Assembly: GCF_021117295.1 (NCBI RefSeq)
Contig: NZ_CP088247.1
Coordinates: 4,913,001 to 4,977,000, forward strand
DNA length: 64,000 nucleotides
DNA from: Methylorubrum sp. B1-46
Lineage (GTDB): Bacteria > Pseudomonadota > Alphaproteobacteria > Rhizobiales > Beijerinckiaceae
Direction: 5' to 3'
Shown: positions 52,639-62,805 of the stretch, in pieces
How the letters are laid out: each line of letters starts with the position of its first letter
How positions within the stretch are numbered: position 1 is the stretch's first letter
Made by a program: the position numbers and the translations under genes
Notes under the pieces: generated by a model
The model's input: only the letters and a program-made list of their open reading frames with translations
Database searches by the model: none
Told to the model about the DNA's origin: nothing

Positions 52639-53025
52639 TCAGGGCTTGGCGTCGAGGAGCTTTTCCGCGCGGGTGACGGCTGCCTCGCAGCCCTTGGCGT
52701 CGCCCTTGCCGTCGGCGGTGCGGGCTTCCTCCAGGGCGACCCGAGCCTGCTGGGCTTGGTCCCCGCCCTTGCCGGCTTCCGCCGATTTTTCGGGAGGTGC
52801 CTCGCGTCGGTCGGTCTGCCCGCCGGTGCCGGTCTGTCCCTCGCCCTCGCGATGGGCGGCGACGGTCTTGCTGCCGGTCGAGGCGGCGATCGACTCCGAG
52901 GCCTCGGCCTTCGCCCGTCCGTCCAGGGCGGCGATCCGGTCGGAGCAGGGCGAGGCGAGGGCCGGTCCGGCCAGCAGTGTTGCGAGAAGCGGTAGGCAGA
53001 AGGCGGCGCGTGCGGCCTGCATCAT
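52639..53025 (-). CDS. Small secreted Ala/Glu-rich hypothetical protein
   Basis: A 128-residue protein. The signal peptide AAFCLPLLATLLAGPALASP is followed by CSDRIAALDG. The centre is hydrophilic and Gly/Thr-rich, and the C-terminus is helical (QQARVALEEARTADGKGDAK, then GCEAAVTRAEKLLDAKP). Two cysteines could form one disulfide. No family is recognised. Confidence 0.55.
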   Translation of the reverse strand: MMQAARAAFCLPLLATLLAGPALASPCSDRIAALDGRAKAEASESIAASTGSKTVAAHREGEGQTGTGGQTDRREAPPEKSAEAGKGGDQAQQARVALEEARTADGKGDAKGCEAAVTRAEKLLDAKP

Positions 53026-53155
53026 GGAGGGGCATCCTCTTCGTGGCGAATAGCGACGGAGAAAGCCGCGAGGACGCGTCCGGGTTGCCAGATGAACCGA
53101 TGAGACCGCCCCTGCGATGGGAGCATGGCGGCGTCGTCGTGTCGGGAACGGCCGA

Positions 53156-54826
53156 TCAGGCGGCCTTGATCGTCGAGAGGAAGCCGCTCACGGCGGTGCC
53201 GAGTTGTGCGGAGCGGCGGGTGAGTTCCGAGGCCGAAGCGAGAACCCGAGCCGAGGCGGCGCCGGTCTGACCCGCCACGTCCCGCACGGCCGCGATGTTG
53301 CCGGTCACGGAGTGGGTGCCCTGCGCCGCCTGGGCCACGTTGCGCACGATCTCCTGTGTGGCGGCGCCCTGCTGCTCCATCGCCGCGGCCACGCCGCCGG
53401 CGATGGCCTGCAGCTCGACGATGGTTCGGCCGATCGCCTGGATGGCATCCACCGCCTGCCGCGTCTCGCTCTGGATGTCGCCGATCTGCGCGGCGATCGT
53501 CCGGGTGGCCTGGCTCGTCTGCGCGGCCAAGTCCTTGACCTCGCCCGCGACCACGGCAAAGCCCCGTCCCGACTCGCCGGCCCGCGCCGCCTCGATCGTG
53601 GCGTTCAGCGCCAGCAGGTTGGTCTGGCCGGCGATGCTCGAGATCATGCCGACGACGGCGCCGATCTTCTCCGCACCTTCGGACAGGTTGCGGATGATCG
53701 CATCGGTGCGTGCGGCATCGGCGGCCGCCCGGTCGGACATGCCGGAGGAGCGGGCGACCTGTGCCGCGATCTCGCCGATCGACGAGGCCATCTCCTCGCT
53801 GGCGGAGGCGACCGTCTGCACGTTGGCCGACATCTGCTCGGCGGCGCCCGCGACGCTCGCCGATTGCTCGGTGGTGGTAGAGGCCGAGCGCGCCATCTCC
53901 TGCGCCGTCGCCTCCATCTCGCCGGCGGCGGAGGCCAGGGCGAGGGAAAGACCGGAGACTTCGACCTCGAAGCTCTGCATGGCCTGATCGAGGGTCCGGG
54001 ACCGGCGCATCTTCGCTTCCGCGTCGTGGGCTCCGCGCAGGTCCGCGTCGCGGCGGGCAATCATCGCGTCCTTGAACACCTGAACCGCACGGGCCATCGC
54101 TCCGATCTCGTCACGCCGGGCCGCACCCTCGACCGGGACCGTGAGATCTCTCGCCGCGAGCCGGCTCATGGTGCCGGTGATGGTGTTGATCGGCCGGGCG
54201 ACGCCGCCGACCACGGTCACGACGCCGAAGGCGAGGCCGCCGCAGGCCAGCAGCAGACAGGCCAGAATCGCCCCGCCCGACCAGCCGGCTGTGACCTGCG
54301 AGCGGGCGAACTCGGCCTGGCTCTCGCGGAGCTGCAGGGCGGTGAGCTTCGACATGGTCTGATGGAATTGCGGCATCCGCAGCAGCAGGGTCTCGTGCGC
54401 GGCGGCGTGTGCGTCGAGATCGCCCTGGGTCAACTGTGCGACGAGATCGGCGACCATCGCCCCGTTCCGGGTCATCTGCCCCTGCATCACCGCCACGAGC
54501 TTCGTCTCCTCGTCGGTGAGGTGGGTCGACACGTAATCGGACCAGGCCTTGCCGAGTTCGCGCGCGCTCCGCTCGATCGCAGCCGCGGCCACCTTCGGAA
54601 CGCTCTGCCCCTCGGCAGCACCGCGCGACGTCTCGATGATGTGGTCGTAGCTGTCGCGCATAGCCAGAAACTGGCTCAGCGGGATCAGCCGATCCTCGAA
54701 ATTCGTCCTGAGGCTCGCGTTGCTCCAGTAGAGCCCAAAACTGCCGACACCTGTCGAGATCAGGAGCAGCAATCCCATGAACGACAACATGAGAATCAGG
54801 CGGCTCTTGATCGTCACGGGCAACAT
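53156..54826 (-). CDS. Membrane methyl-accepting chemotaxis protein
   Basis: A 556-residue chemoreceptor. TM1 is about residues 8-30 ([17 protein letters not shown]). A periplasmic four-helix-bundle sensor follows (about 31-180), then TM2 ([20 protein letters not shown], about 182-205), HAMP ([20 protein letters not shown]) and the signalling domain with [15 protein letters not shown]. The C-terminus has no CheR-docking pentapeptide. The ATG at 54826 is preferred to a GTG nine bases upstream. The ligand is unknown. Confidence 0.9.
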   Translation of the reverse strand: MLPVTIKSRLILMLSFMGLLLLISTGVGSFGLYWSNASLRTNFEDRLIPLSQFLAMRDSYDHIIETSRGAAEGQSVPKVAAAAIERSARELGKAWSDYVSTHLTDEETKLVAVMQGQMTRNGAMVADLVAQLTQGDLDAHAAAHETLLLRMPQFHQTMSKLTALQLRESQAEFARSQVTAGWSGGAILACLLLACGGLAFGVVTVVGGVARPINTITGTMSRLAARDLTVPVEGAARRDEIGAMARAVQVFKDAMIARRDADLRGAHDAEAKMRRSRTLDQAMQSFEVEVSGLSLALASAAGEMEATAQEMARSASTTTEQSASVAGAAEQMSANVQTVASASEEMASSIGEIAAQVARSSGMSDRAAADAARTDAIIRNLSEGAEKIGAVVGMISSIAGQTNLLALNATIEAARAGESGRGFAVVAGEVKDLAAQTSQATRTIAAQIGDIQSETRQAVDAIQAIGRTIVELQAIAGGVAAAMEQQGAATQEIVRNVAQAAQGTHSVTGNIAAVRDVAGQTGAASARVLASASELTRRSAQLGTAVSGFLSTIKAA

Positions 54827-55132
54827 GCAGGGCACCCCAGGGCGTTTCTCGCTTTGAGACCGATCCTGGCGCCGAAAGATGCAAGATAAGTAAAATATGT
54901 TGGTTCAAGCCGGAGTAAAATGCCGACAGCCGATACAATCTCAAGCTCGGAAGCGAGCCCGGAAGCGGGCGTTGCGAGGAGTTTCGCCGTTTGCCGGCAC
55001 GATCGCGCGGATCATCCGCGCTGACGGGGTCCCGCAGGCGACGAAGAGAAGCGCCCCCGATGCGACCGGCCGAACCTCGCGAGAGGTGTGGTTGGCCGCG
55101 TCGAGGGCGCTTGTCGCGGACTCGGATGCGGA
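54827..55132. other. Intergenic region upstream of the chemoreceptor
   Basis: About 300 bases with no supported gene. The part next to the chemoreceptor start (54850-54950) is AT-richer and likely contains its promoter on the minus strand. Nothing further was recognised. Confidence 0.4.
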
Positions 55133-55159
55133 CCGATCCCGGCTTTGGGCCGGGATCGG
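55133..55159 (-). terminator. Hairpin after the molybdopterin subunit gene
   Basis: CCGATCCCGGC-TTTGG-GCCGGGATCGG is an 11-bp perfect stem with a five-base loop, eight bases beyond the stop codon of the minus-strand gene. Confidence 0.75.
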
Positions 55160-55167
55160 AGCGCGGA

Positions 55168-57519
55168 TCAGGTGCTGAGCTGGTCGCGCAGCGGCAGCTC
55201 GCGCACCCGGCGTCCCGTGGCGGCGAAGACCGCGTTGGCGATGGCCGGCGCGACCGGGGGCACGCCCGGCTCGCCGACGCCGCCGAGCGGGCTGTCGTAG
55301 TCGTTCGAGGGCACGAGATGGACCCGCACCACCTTCGGGGCGGCGTCGATGCGGATGACCTCGTAGCCGTCGTAGTTCGCCTGTTCGGCCCGGCCGTTCT
55401 TGAAGGTGATCTTCGAGGTGAGCGCGAGGCCCATCCCCATGACCACCGCGCCCTCCATCTGCGAGCGGACGCGCTCCGGGTTCACCTGCGGCCCGCAATC
55501 GACGGCGATGTCGATGGCGTGGACCTTCACCCCACCCTTGTCATCAACCTCCACCTCGGCTGCGACCGCGGTGTAGGTGACGAAGCTGTAATGGCCGGCG
55601 ATGCCCAGCCCCCGGCCCTTCTCCAGCTTGCGGCCCCACTTGGCGCCGTCGGCCACCGTCTCGATCACGCGGCGCAGGCGGCCGGTATCGACGGGGTAGC
55701 GCTTCGGATCCTCGCCGTAGTTCCAGACGTCGCCGATCTCAGTCGGATCAATCTTCCGGGCCGGGCCGATGAGTTCGAGGAGGTAGTCCTTCGGGTCGCG
55801 GCCCGCCGCGTGCGCGAGTTCGGCCACGAAGGACTGGATCGCGAAGGCGTGCGGGATGTTGGAGACCGAGCGGAACCAGCCGATCCGGGTATGGGCGGAG
55901 GCTTCCGGGTTCTCGAAGCGCAGGTTCTTCAGGGCGAGCGGGTTGTTGACGAGGCCCATGCCGAGCTCGAACGGCAGCTCATGCTTCGGGTCGGGCGCGA
56001 AGATCGAGCCGATCGTCGGCGCCACCGAGCGGTGGAGCCACGCCACCGGCATGCCCTTGTCGTCGACGCCCGCCTCGATCCGCTCGACCGAGATGGTGTG
56101 GTAGTAGCTGTGCTGGATGTCGTCCTCGCGGGTCCAGACCAGCTTGACCGGCTGGCCGTCCATGGCCTGCGAGCAGAGGGCAGCCTCGACCACGTAGTCG
56201 GGCTTCGACTTGCGGCCGAAGCCGCCGCCGAGCAGCGTCACGTTCACCCGCACCTTGTCGGCAGGCAGGTTGAGGCGCTTGACCACCCGGTCGTGCGCCG
56301 CCTGCGGACCCTGGGTGCAGGCCCAGATCTCGCAAGCGCCGTCCTTGATGCGGGCGACCGCGGCCGGCGGCTCCATCGGCGCCTGGGCGAGGTGGGGCAC
56401 GAAGTACTCCGCCTCGAACTTCGCCTTGGCGGTCTTCATCGCCGCATCGACGTCGCCGGCCACCCGCACGACCTTGCCGGGCTTGCGTGCGGCGGCTTCG
56501 AGTTCCTTGCGGAAGGCGTCGGTGTCGTAGCCGGCGTTCGGGCCATCATCCCAGGTGATCTTCAGGGCCTCGCGGCCCTTCATCGCCGCCCAGGTGTTCT
56601 TGGCGATCACCGCGATGCCGCCGAGCGGCATGAACTCGGACGGGATCTCGCCGCCCTCGATCTTGAGGATCTTGACCACGCCCGGGACCTTCTTGGCCTC
56701 GGTGTCGTCGTAGCTCACGACCTTGCCGCCATAGACGGCCGGGCGCGCGACGACGGCGTAGAGCATCCCGTCGAGCTTCACGTCGAGGGCGTAGATTGCC
56801 TTGCCGGTGGTGATGTCGTGGTTGTCGATGAGGCCGATCTTGCCCTTGCCGATATAGCGGAAGGCCTCCGGCTTCTTGAGCTGCACGCTCTCGCGGGCCG
56901 GCACCGGCAGGGCGGCAGCGGCCTCGGCCACGTCGCCGTAGCCCAGCTTACGGCCGGACTTGGCGTGGGTCAGAACGTGACCCTCGGCCTTCACCTCACC
57001 CGCGGGCACGCCCCACTGCTTGGCGGCGGCCTGGATCAGCATCAGCCGCGCGGCGGCACCCGCATGGCGGAAATGCTGGAAGAAGTGGCGCAGCGAGCGC
57101 GAGCCGTCGGTGTCCTGGTTGCCGAAATGAGTCTCCTCGCCCCAGGCCTGGACCACCTTCACCTTCGACCAGTCGGCCTCCAGCTCGTCGGCAACGGTGA
57201 AGGCGATCGAGGTGCGAACGCCCTGGCCCATCTCGGAGCGGTGGTTGGTGACGGTGACGGTGCCGTCACGCGCGATCGCGACGAAGACCTTCGGATCGTC
57301 GCGCCAGCCGTTCGGCATGCCGTCGGCGCCGAACTTCTTAGCCTTCTGCTCCTCGGTCTGGCCCTCGTCGGCCTTGGCACGGTCCGAGAGCGAGAGGGCG
57401 AGCACCAGGGCGCCCATGCCGCCGAGGATGCCGCGGCGGCTGACATTGTCGAGCCGGACCGGGCCGGCGGAATCCTTGGAGGCGGCGAGTTCGGCCATCA
57501 GCTTGGCTTCGTGAATCAC
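55168..57519 (-). CDS. Xanthine dehydrogenase-family molybdopterin-binding subunit
   Basis: A 783-residue large subunit of the isoquinoline-1-oxidoreductase/aldehyde dehydrogenase type. A twin-arginine-like segment near the N-terminus ([19 protein letters not shown]) suggests periplasmic export. Family motifs include [15 protein letters not shown] after GGGFG, and the C-terminal [19 protein letters not shown] carries the catalytic Glu. The GTG at 57519 overlaps the stop of the Fe-S subunit gene (GTGA). There is no FAD subunit, so electrons must go to another carrier, probably cytochrome c. The substrate (aldehyde or N-heterocycle) is unknown. Confidence 0.88.
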   Translation of the reverse strand: MIHEAKLMAELAASKDSAGPVRLDNVSRRGILGGMGALVLALSLSDRAKADEGQTEEQKAKKFGADGMPNGWRDDPKVFVAIARDGTVTVTNHRSEMGQGVRTSIAFTVADELEADWSKVKVVQAWGEETHFGNQDTDGSRSLRHFFQHFRHAGAAARLMLIQAAAKQWGVPAGEVKAEGHVLTHAKSGRKLGYGDVAEAAAALPVPARESVQLKKPEAFRYIGKGKIGLIDNHDITTGKAIYALDVKLDGMLYAVVARPAVYGGKVVSYDDTEAKKVPGVVKILKIEGGEIPSEFMPLGGIAVIAKNTWAAMKGREALKITWDDGPNAGYDTDAFRKELEAAARKPGKVVRVAGDVDAAMKTAKAKFEAEYFVPHLAQAPMEPPAAVARIKDGACEIWACTQGPQAAHDRVVKRLNLPADKVRVNVTLLGGGFGRKSKPDYVVEAALCSQAMDGQPVKLVWTREDDIQHSYYHTISVERIEAGVDDKGMPVAWLHRSVAPTIGSIFAPDPKHELPFELGMGLVNNPLALKNLRFENPEASAHTRIGWFRSVSNIPHAFAIQSFVAELAHAAGRDPKDYLLELIGPARKIDPTEIGDVWNYGEDPKRYPVDTGRLRRVIETVADGAKWGRKLEKGRGLGIAGHYSFVTYTAVAAEVEVDDKGGVKVHAIDIAVDCGPQVNPERVRSQMEGAVVMGMGLALTSKITFKNGRAEQANYDGYEVIRIDAAPKVVRVHLVPSNDYDSPLGGVGEPGVPPVAPAIANAVFAATGRRVRELPLRDQLST

Positions 57520-58004
57520 AGGCGCTCTCCCTTGTTCGCGGGCGCCGTCTGGCCGGCAGCCTGATGGATCGCGGCGCGGATGCGCGGATAGGTGCCGCAG
57601 CGGCAGATGTTGCCGCTCATGTTCTCGTCGATCTGGGCGTCGGTTGGCTTCGGGCTGTCCTTGAGGAGCGAGGCCGCCTGCATGATCTGGCCGGTTTGGC
57701 AGTAGCCGCACTGGGCCACGTTCAGGTCGCGCCACGCCACCTGGACCGGGTGGTTGCCGTCGGGGGAGAGCCCCTCGATCGTCGTGATCTCCTGGCCTTC
57801 CGCCGCCGAGACCGGGGTGATGCAGGCCCGCGCGGCAGTGCCGCCGAGATGGACCGTGCAGGCGCCGCACTGGGCGATGCCGCAGCCGAATTTGGTGCCG
57901 GTGAGGCCGAGCTCGTCGCGCAGGTACCAGAGCAACGGCATTTCGGGATCGCCGTCGAAGCTGCGTTCGGCTCCATTGACCGTGAGTTTTATCATCGCTG
58001 CCAT
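57516..58004 (-). CDS. [2Fe-2S] subunit of the xanthine dehydrogenase-family enzyme
   Basis: A 162-residue iron-sulfur subunit. The plant-type cluster is [17 protein letters not shown], and the second cluster is [11 protein letters not shown] plus [11 protein letters not shown]. It is the electron-transfer partner of the molybdopterin subunit encoded next. The ATG at 58004 ([11 protein letters not shown]) is chosen; 57995 is possible. The longer open frame upstream is Arg/Pro-rich and lacks family resemblance. There is no Tat signal of its own, so it would be carried out with the large subunit. Confidence 0.88.
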   Translation of the reverse strand: MAAMIKLTVNGAERSFDGDPEMPLLWYLRDELGLTGTKFGCGIAQCGACTVHLGGTAARACITPVSAAEGQEITTIEGLSPDGNHPVQVAWRDLNVAQCGYCQTGQIMQAASLLKDSPKPTDAQIDENMSGNICRCGTYPRIRAAIHQAAGQTAPANKGERL

Positions 58005-58422
58005 CTGCCGTTTCAGAAGGAAGGGCGCGCGAGCGGCTGGAATGCGCGCCCGGCGGCCGGATCGATCTTCCGTTCCCCTTGGATGCCGTACCGGGACCGA
58101 TCCGAGGCCCGACGGGCGGGTGGAGCGGTGCCGTGGCGGCCGGTTCACGGGCGAAGCCGTCCGGCTCTTGACTGTGCCTGTCGTCGATCGCGGGGGCGGC
58201 GTTGTCGCTCCGCCGCGACGATGCGGACGCCGTGAGGCGGCCTCGACTGCATTTCTTATCTGGAATTAATCAGAACTGGGAGGCTGTGGCAATCGCGCGA
58301 CCGGGTCGTGTCCGATGCTTTGGTGCCCCAGATGCCGGGTCGGGCGCGATGGGCGGCAAACTGCGAAATCGTCTGTGCGATCCCACACACGAACTCGGCA
58401 GCAAATGTTGCGTCGAACCGCC
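58005..58422. other. Intergenic region upstream of the oxidoreductase operon
   Basis: About 420 bases with no supported gene. The stretch 58250-58275 (TTTCTTATCTGGAATTAATC) is AT-rich in a GC-rich setting and may be the operon promoter on the minus strand. No operator was assigned. Confidence 0.4.
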
Positions 58423-58773
58423 CTAACCTCTGCGGCGGTCGTGATCGGCTTTTACGGATTCGGGCAGGCCCGCGTACCAAGCGGCGTAGGGCGTGTTGGC
58501 GATCATGCGGCGGTTCTGGTCGGGCGCGCCGTCGGTCCACCAGACCGGCCCGCGCTCGCCGAGCCCGTGCTTGGCGGCATCCACCGCCGCCCGTGCGCAC
58601 GCGAGCGCCGCCGCCTCGCCGGAACGCTTGGCGGCCCGCACCGCGCGGCGGGCCTCCATAAGGTCACGGACCAAGCGGTCGCGCTGCATGGGTTCGAGGT
58701 CGGGCCGGTGACGCCGCCACAGCCGGCCGTGCACGACGATGTAGCGCCCATCCGGTGTTTCCAGCACCCGCAT
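58423..58773 (-). CDS. Conserved-looking hypothetical protein
   Basis: A 116-residue soluble protein beginning MRVLETPDGRYIVVHGRLWR, rich in Arg and Ala. The central helix is AVRAAKRSGEAAALACARAA, and the C-terminal segment is NRRMIANTPYAAWYAGLPES. GGAG lies eight bases before the ATG; an upstream GTG would add 13 residues. It is not recognised by function. Confidence 0.6.
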   Translation of the reverse strand: MRVLETPDGRYIVVHGRLWRRHRPDLEPMQRDRLVRDLMEARRAVRAAKRSGEAAALACARAAVDAAKHGLGERGPVWWTDGAPDQNRRMIANTPYAAWYAGLPESVKADHDRRRG

Positions 58774-58919
58774 CGTCGCTTCTCCGCGCCGCTTCTCAGG
58801 ATTTGCCGCCACGATGCCCCGCCGCTTCCGCCCCGTCCGGCACGGCGCCGCAGCGGACGCTTCGCGAGACGGGCCGAGGCGAAGGCGCTCGCTTCGCGCA
58901 ATGGTTCCGGGGCCGTGTC

Positions 58920-59123
58920 TCAGGCGAAATCGCCGACTTGGTCGGCGACGATGTCGGGTGCCGTCACCGCGGCGTAGCCCGCCCGCCAGAGACGGTGCTC
59001 GTCCGAGCCCGCCGGATGCGGGTTGGCGGCTGCATCCTCGCGCCGCTCGGCCGCCCGGCGGCCGTCGAGATAGGCGGGCATGTTGGTCTCGTCGCCGTCG
59101 ATGCCTTCGCCGATCGCTTCCAT
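58920..59123 (-). CDS. Small hypothetical protein
   Basis: A 67-residue acidic protein, MEAIGEGIDGDETNMPAYLD onward, ending IVADQVGDFA. A GGGGAGGG precedes the ATG at 59123. It has no membrane segment, cysteine or known motif. The ribosome site and plausible composition support it. Confidence 0.45.
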   Translation of the reverse strand: MEAIGEGIDGDETNMPAYLDGRRAAERREDAAANPHPAGSDEHRLWRAGYAAVTAPDIVADQVGDFA

Positions 59124-59375
59124 GGTTCGCCCTCCCCTCGCCGCCCGCGAGCCAAACGAATGGGCGAATCTATCATTGCCCGCAGGGATGGCGAGGGGCG
59201 GCACAGAACAACCCGCTGCCTTTCCAATGGGGCGGTGTTTGCGTTCGGACCCGGTTCACTTAAGCCGCGCTTAGGCTGACAGCCGCGGCGCCGGCCCCGC
59301 CGGAGACGCGTCGGCACTTGGCGCGTTTCACGAACGAGCCTGCACGGCCGGCCGCGTCGGCCGCACGACACAACA

Positions 59376-59404
59376 CCGAGAACGGCCCCGAGAACGGCCC
59401 CGAG
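59376..59404 (+). repeat. 12-bp tandem repeat before a small gene
   Basis: CCGAGAACGGCC occurs twice in direct succession, then a partial third copy CCGAG that supplies the GAGG ribosome site before the ATG at 59411. If translation began upstream, it would encode ENGPENGPED. Confidence 0.6.
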
Positions 59405-59410
59405 GACGCC

Positions 59411-59665
59411 ATGAGCCGCCTGGACGAACTGAAGAACGACCCCGCCTTCCGCCAAGCCGCCCTTGCGGTGCGCGGGGCGGCCAGCACCCTGAGCGGCCGG
59501 GCCATGACCCACGAGGAGGCCGAGCTTCTGGTGAGCTTCGCGCTCGCCACCTACGCCAATGCCGGCGGCCTCGCCGAGCCGAGCCTGAGCCGGCTGGCCC
59601 GCTTCGCCGGCAAGGTCGAGCCCGATGCGAGCTTCGAGAGCCTCGAGAGCATGATGAAGCACTGA
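59411..59665 (+). CDS. Small hypothetical protein
   Basis: An 84-residue helical protein starting MSRLDELKNDPAFRQAALAV, with no cysteines and no membrane segment. The frame is open upstream to 59318, so an N-terminal extension is possible. GAGG lies five bases before the chosen ATG. It is convergent with the PEP carboxylase-like gene. No family is recognised. Confidence 0.5.
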   Translation: MSRLDELKNDPAFRQAALAVRGAASTLSGRAMTHEEAELLVSFALATYANAGGLAEPSLSRLARFAGKVEPDASFESLESMMKH

Positions 59666-59701
59666 GGCCGGCAGGGGGCGCCAGCCCCCTGCCCTCCGTC
59701 C

Positions 59702-62635
59702 TCAGCCGAACGCGCCGACCTCGTGCTGGATGATCCCCGAGATCTCGCGGACCCGCTCGAACATTCGCCGGATCGGCCCGAACAGGGTGTTGTGCTCGGT
59801 CTCGTAGGTGCCGACGTCGCGCGGGCCCGGCGGCTCGCCGAAATTGAGGCCAAGCGTCGGGTCGGGCGTCACCGGGTAGATCTCGTCGAGCAGCTTCAGG
59901 CAGCCGTCGATGTCGAGGCGCAGGAAGCGCTCCAGCAGCATCTCGCGGGTCAGGCCCGCCTGCGGCCGGAAGTTCGGGATGTGGGCGGCCAGGAACCAGA
60001 TCCGGTGGATCAGCGCGAGGCGGATCGCGTGGAGCAGGGCGAGCCGGGTCGACATCGTCGCCAGATCCGGCGCCGCCGCCTGGAGGAAGAGGCCGTCGCG
60101 GGTGAGCCGACCGAACAGGCGGCGCAGGTCGGGGGCGAGGTTCAGCCGCTCCAGCGCCGCGGCGATGGTGACGAGTTCGTCGCGGCGTGCGTCGCGCCGG
60201 GTACGCCGGGCGCGCTCCAGCCACACCGCCGGGTCGAGGGTATCGATATAGGCGCGCATCACGTCGAGGTCGCCGACGCTGGCGGCGTGCTGCACAAGGC
60301 GGAAGGCGCGGGAGAAGCGCACCGAATTCTGGCGCATGTGGCGGAACAGCTCCGGCGCCCGGTGCGCGGCGCGGCCGACGCCGTGCAGCGAGTTGGCGAG
60401 ATAGCCGAGCTGCTGCAGGATCGCGTTGTTGGGGATCGCCCGCATCTGGCGCGGATGGGTGATCGCGGCGGGGCCGCCGCCATCCGACTGGCGCGCGACG
60501 GGGCGCGAGCCGGTGCGGTCGATCAGGCTCGGGCCGAAGGTGCCGAGGAGCGCCGCGTAGCCGCGGTCGTCCACCAGCGCTTCCATGTCCTGGCGGACCA
60601 CGCGGAAGAACTCGGCGGCGAAATCCGCCTCCTCGTAGATCGGGTCGGCACCGGCGGGCGCCGCCTTCTCGTTGAGCGCGTAGTCGGCGAAGGCGTCGTC
60701 CTCGGTCAGCGCGTCGGCGAAGACGTGCTCGGCGATGCGCGCCACCGAGGCGCCCGCGAGTTCGGGGGAGCCGAACATCAGGTAGCCGTCCGAGCCCTGG
60801 AAGCTCGATTCGAGCCGCTCGCGGATGCCCGCCGCGGCGTCGCGCCGGCGCGAATCCTCCGGCGCGAGATAGGCGAGGCGGTCGCGCAGGGATGTCGGAT
60901 GGGCGCCGCGGCCGATCGATTCTCCGTGGGTGTCGAAGATGACGAGTTCGATGTCGGACAGCCCGTTCTGCGTCATCAGTTCGGTGATGCGCAGGCGCAG
61001 GCGCTCGATCCAGAAGGTGGCGGCCAACTGCCCGACATAGCGCCCGGAATCCGAGTAGCCGAACTGGACGGAGAGCCGGCCGAGCCGCTTGAGGTGGGCG
61101 CGCCAATGCGGGTTGCGCAGCGCGTCGTCGAGCACGCGGATGCCCTGTTCCAGCGCGCTCGCCGTCTCGAACAGCGGCGTGATCTCGAGCTTGTCCGAGA
61201 TGCCGTAGTGGCGCGCGAGCCAGAGGGCGGCGAGCAGGGTGTAGCCGGTCTCGGTCTCGGCGATGAGGAAGCGCACCGGATGGGTGCCGTCGACATGCTT
61301 GAGGATCTGAGTGATCGTCATCATCAGCCGCGCGGCCGAGGCGCGCTCGGCGGCGAGCGCCCCGAAATCGACCGGCACTGGGCGCACGTCGTTGAGCAGC
61401 GTGTTGATCGCCGAGAGGTGCGAGCGGCGCTGCGCCGCATCGGTCGGTTCGCCCTCGAGTTCGATGACCCGGCGCACCGCGTTGTGGATCTGGCTGGCGT
61501 TGAGCCGGAAATGCGGCAGGGCGTTCGACAGGCCGTGGGCGGCCACGCCGGAGCGCAACACGGCGATGGCACGACGATCCGCGTCCGACTCGGCGGCACC
61601 GAGCGCGGCGGCGAGACCGGCCAGGATCGGCCCGGCATCGGTCTGCGCCCGCTCCCGCTCGATGATGAGGGCCAGCGCGAAGCGGTGGACCGCCTCCAGG
61701 GACGGCTTGGTGCCCAGCAGCGGCGCGCCCGCGAGCTGGCGCTCGACGGCGTCGCGCGCGCCCGCCGTCAGCTCGCGCACGACGCGGGTGGCGGGGATGT
61801 CGGGCAGGTCGCGCAGCAGGCGGTCGTACTGCATGCGCTTCGAGATCAGCCGGTAGCGCATCGTGTCCCACCAGCCGATATCGGTGCGGCCGTCGGTATC
61901 GCAGCCGACCCAGCTCGCGATGGCGAGTGGCTTGGGCACCAGCTCGGTCCAGCGGTCCGGCCAGCGGGCGCGGGCGGCGTCGAGGATCGCGCCGTTGAAG
62001 GCGTCGATGGCCGCGCGGCCGTGGTTGGCGGCGACACAGGCCTGCTCGAACTCGTCGTCGAGGCTGATCTGCGGGTCGGGCCGGGTCGAGCGGGCGGCGG
62101 CCTCGCCGATGATCGGGGCGCGCTTGTCGGCATCCGCCAGCGAGGCGGCCCGCGCGATCCGCTCGGCCACCGCCCGCGGCATGCCGAAGGTCGGATGCGC
62201 CGTGAACACCGCAGCAAAGGCGGTGCGGCCGACGCGATCGCGGAACGTCTCGAAATCGCCCGAGCCCCGCGACACCGCCGCCACGAGCCGGTTGGCGAGG
62301 TCCACCACGGCGGCCGGCTCCCCGGCCGATGTGTCGGCATCGAGGCCGACATAGGCGCGCAGCCGCTCGGCGCGCGCCGTGAGCGCCCGCCGCCGCAGAG
62401 TGGCGAGCAGCGCATCGAGATCCGACTCCCCGATCTCGTCGCGGTCGATCCGGCGCGTGATCGCGAGCGTGACGGCCAGGACAGGATTGCGGAACGGATC
62501 CTCGCTCGCCTGCTCGCGGGTGCGGGCGACGAGGTCGAGAAGCTCGGCTTCCAGGTCGCGATCGGCCGCTTCGCGACCGTCGACGGTGCGATCCGCGGGT
62601 TGCGTTTGGCCGAAGCGGGGGTCTTCGAGGGGCAT
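59702..62635 (-). CDS. Divergent phosphoenolpyruvate carboxylase-like protein
   Basis: A 977-residue protein aligned in outline with PEP carboxylase. Family landmarks are altered: FTAHPTFGMPRA where HPTE-x-RR is expected, WVGCDTDGRT for GGDRDGNP, GYSDSGRYVGQLAA for GYSDSAKDAG, THGESIGRGAHP for HGRGGSIGRGG, and no C-terminal NTG. The metal-ligand Glu in PLFETASALE and the Asp of GYSDS remain. Carboxylation of PEP is therefore doubtful; a paralogue with another role is suggested. The ATG at 62635 (MPLEDPRFG) was chosen. The gene stands apart from serine-cycle genes. Confidence 0.8.
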   Translation of the reverse strand: MPLEDPRFGQTQPADRTVDGREAADRDLEAELLDLVARTREQASEDPFRNPVLAVTLAITRRIDRDEIGESDLDALLATLRRRALTARAERLRAYVGLDADTSAGEPAAVVDLANRLVAAVSRGSGDFETFRDRVGRTAFAAVFTAHPTFGMPRAVAERIARAASLADADKRAPIIGEAAARSTRPDPQISLDDEFEQACVAANHGRAAIDAFNGAILDAARARWPDRWTELVPKPLAIASWVGCDTDGRTDIGWWDTMRYRLISKRMQYDRLLRDLPDIPATRVVRELTAGARDAVERQLAGAPLLGTKPSLEAVHRFALALIIERERAQTDAGPILAGLAAALGAAESDADRRAIAVLRSGVAAHGLSNALPHFRLNASQIHNAVRRVIELEGEPTDAAQRRSHLSAINTLLNDVRPVPVDFGALAAERASAARLMMTITQILKHVDGTHPVRFLIAETETGYTLLAALWLARHYGISDKLEITPLFETASALEQGIRVLDDALRNPHWRAHLKRLGRLSVQFGYSDSGRYVGQLAATFWIERLRLRITELMTQNGLSDIELVIFDTHGESIGRGAHPTSLRDRLAYLAPEDSRRRDAAAGIRERLESSFQGSDGYLMFGSPELAGASVARIAEHVFADALTEDDAFADYALNEKAAPAGADPIYEEADFAAEFFRVVRQDMEALVDDRGYAALLGTFGPSLIDRTGSRPVARQSDGGGPAAITHPRQMRAIPNNAILQQLGYLANSLHGVGRAAHRAPELFRHMRQNSVRFSRAFRLVQHAASVGDLDVMRAYIDTLDPAVWLERARRTRRDARRDELVTIAAALERLNLAPDLRRLFGRLTRDGLFLQAAAPDLATMSTRLALLHAIRLALIHRIWFLAAHIPNFRPQAGLTREMLLERFLRLDIDGCLKLLDEIYPVTPDPTLGLNFGEPPGPRDVGTYETEHNTLFGPIRRMFERVREISGIIQHEVGAFG

Positions 62636-62805
62636 CGAGCGTTCCTGGTCGTGCGCGGCCGGTGACCGTCGGACGGCGGCGCCCACGCGGTTCTCACCCT
62701 TCGGCCCGCGACGCAAGGACCGTTCCTGCAGGGGACCCCGTCTCAAGGCTCCGTGTCCCTGAGCGCGTGCAACGGCGCGTGATCCGGTCTAGGGTCGTGC
62801 CGATC

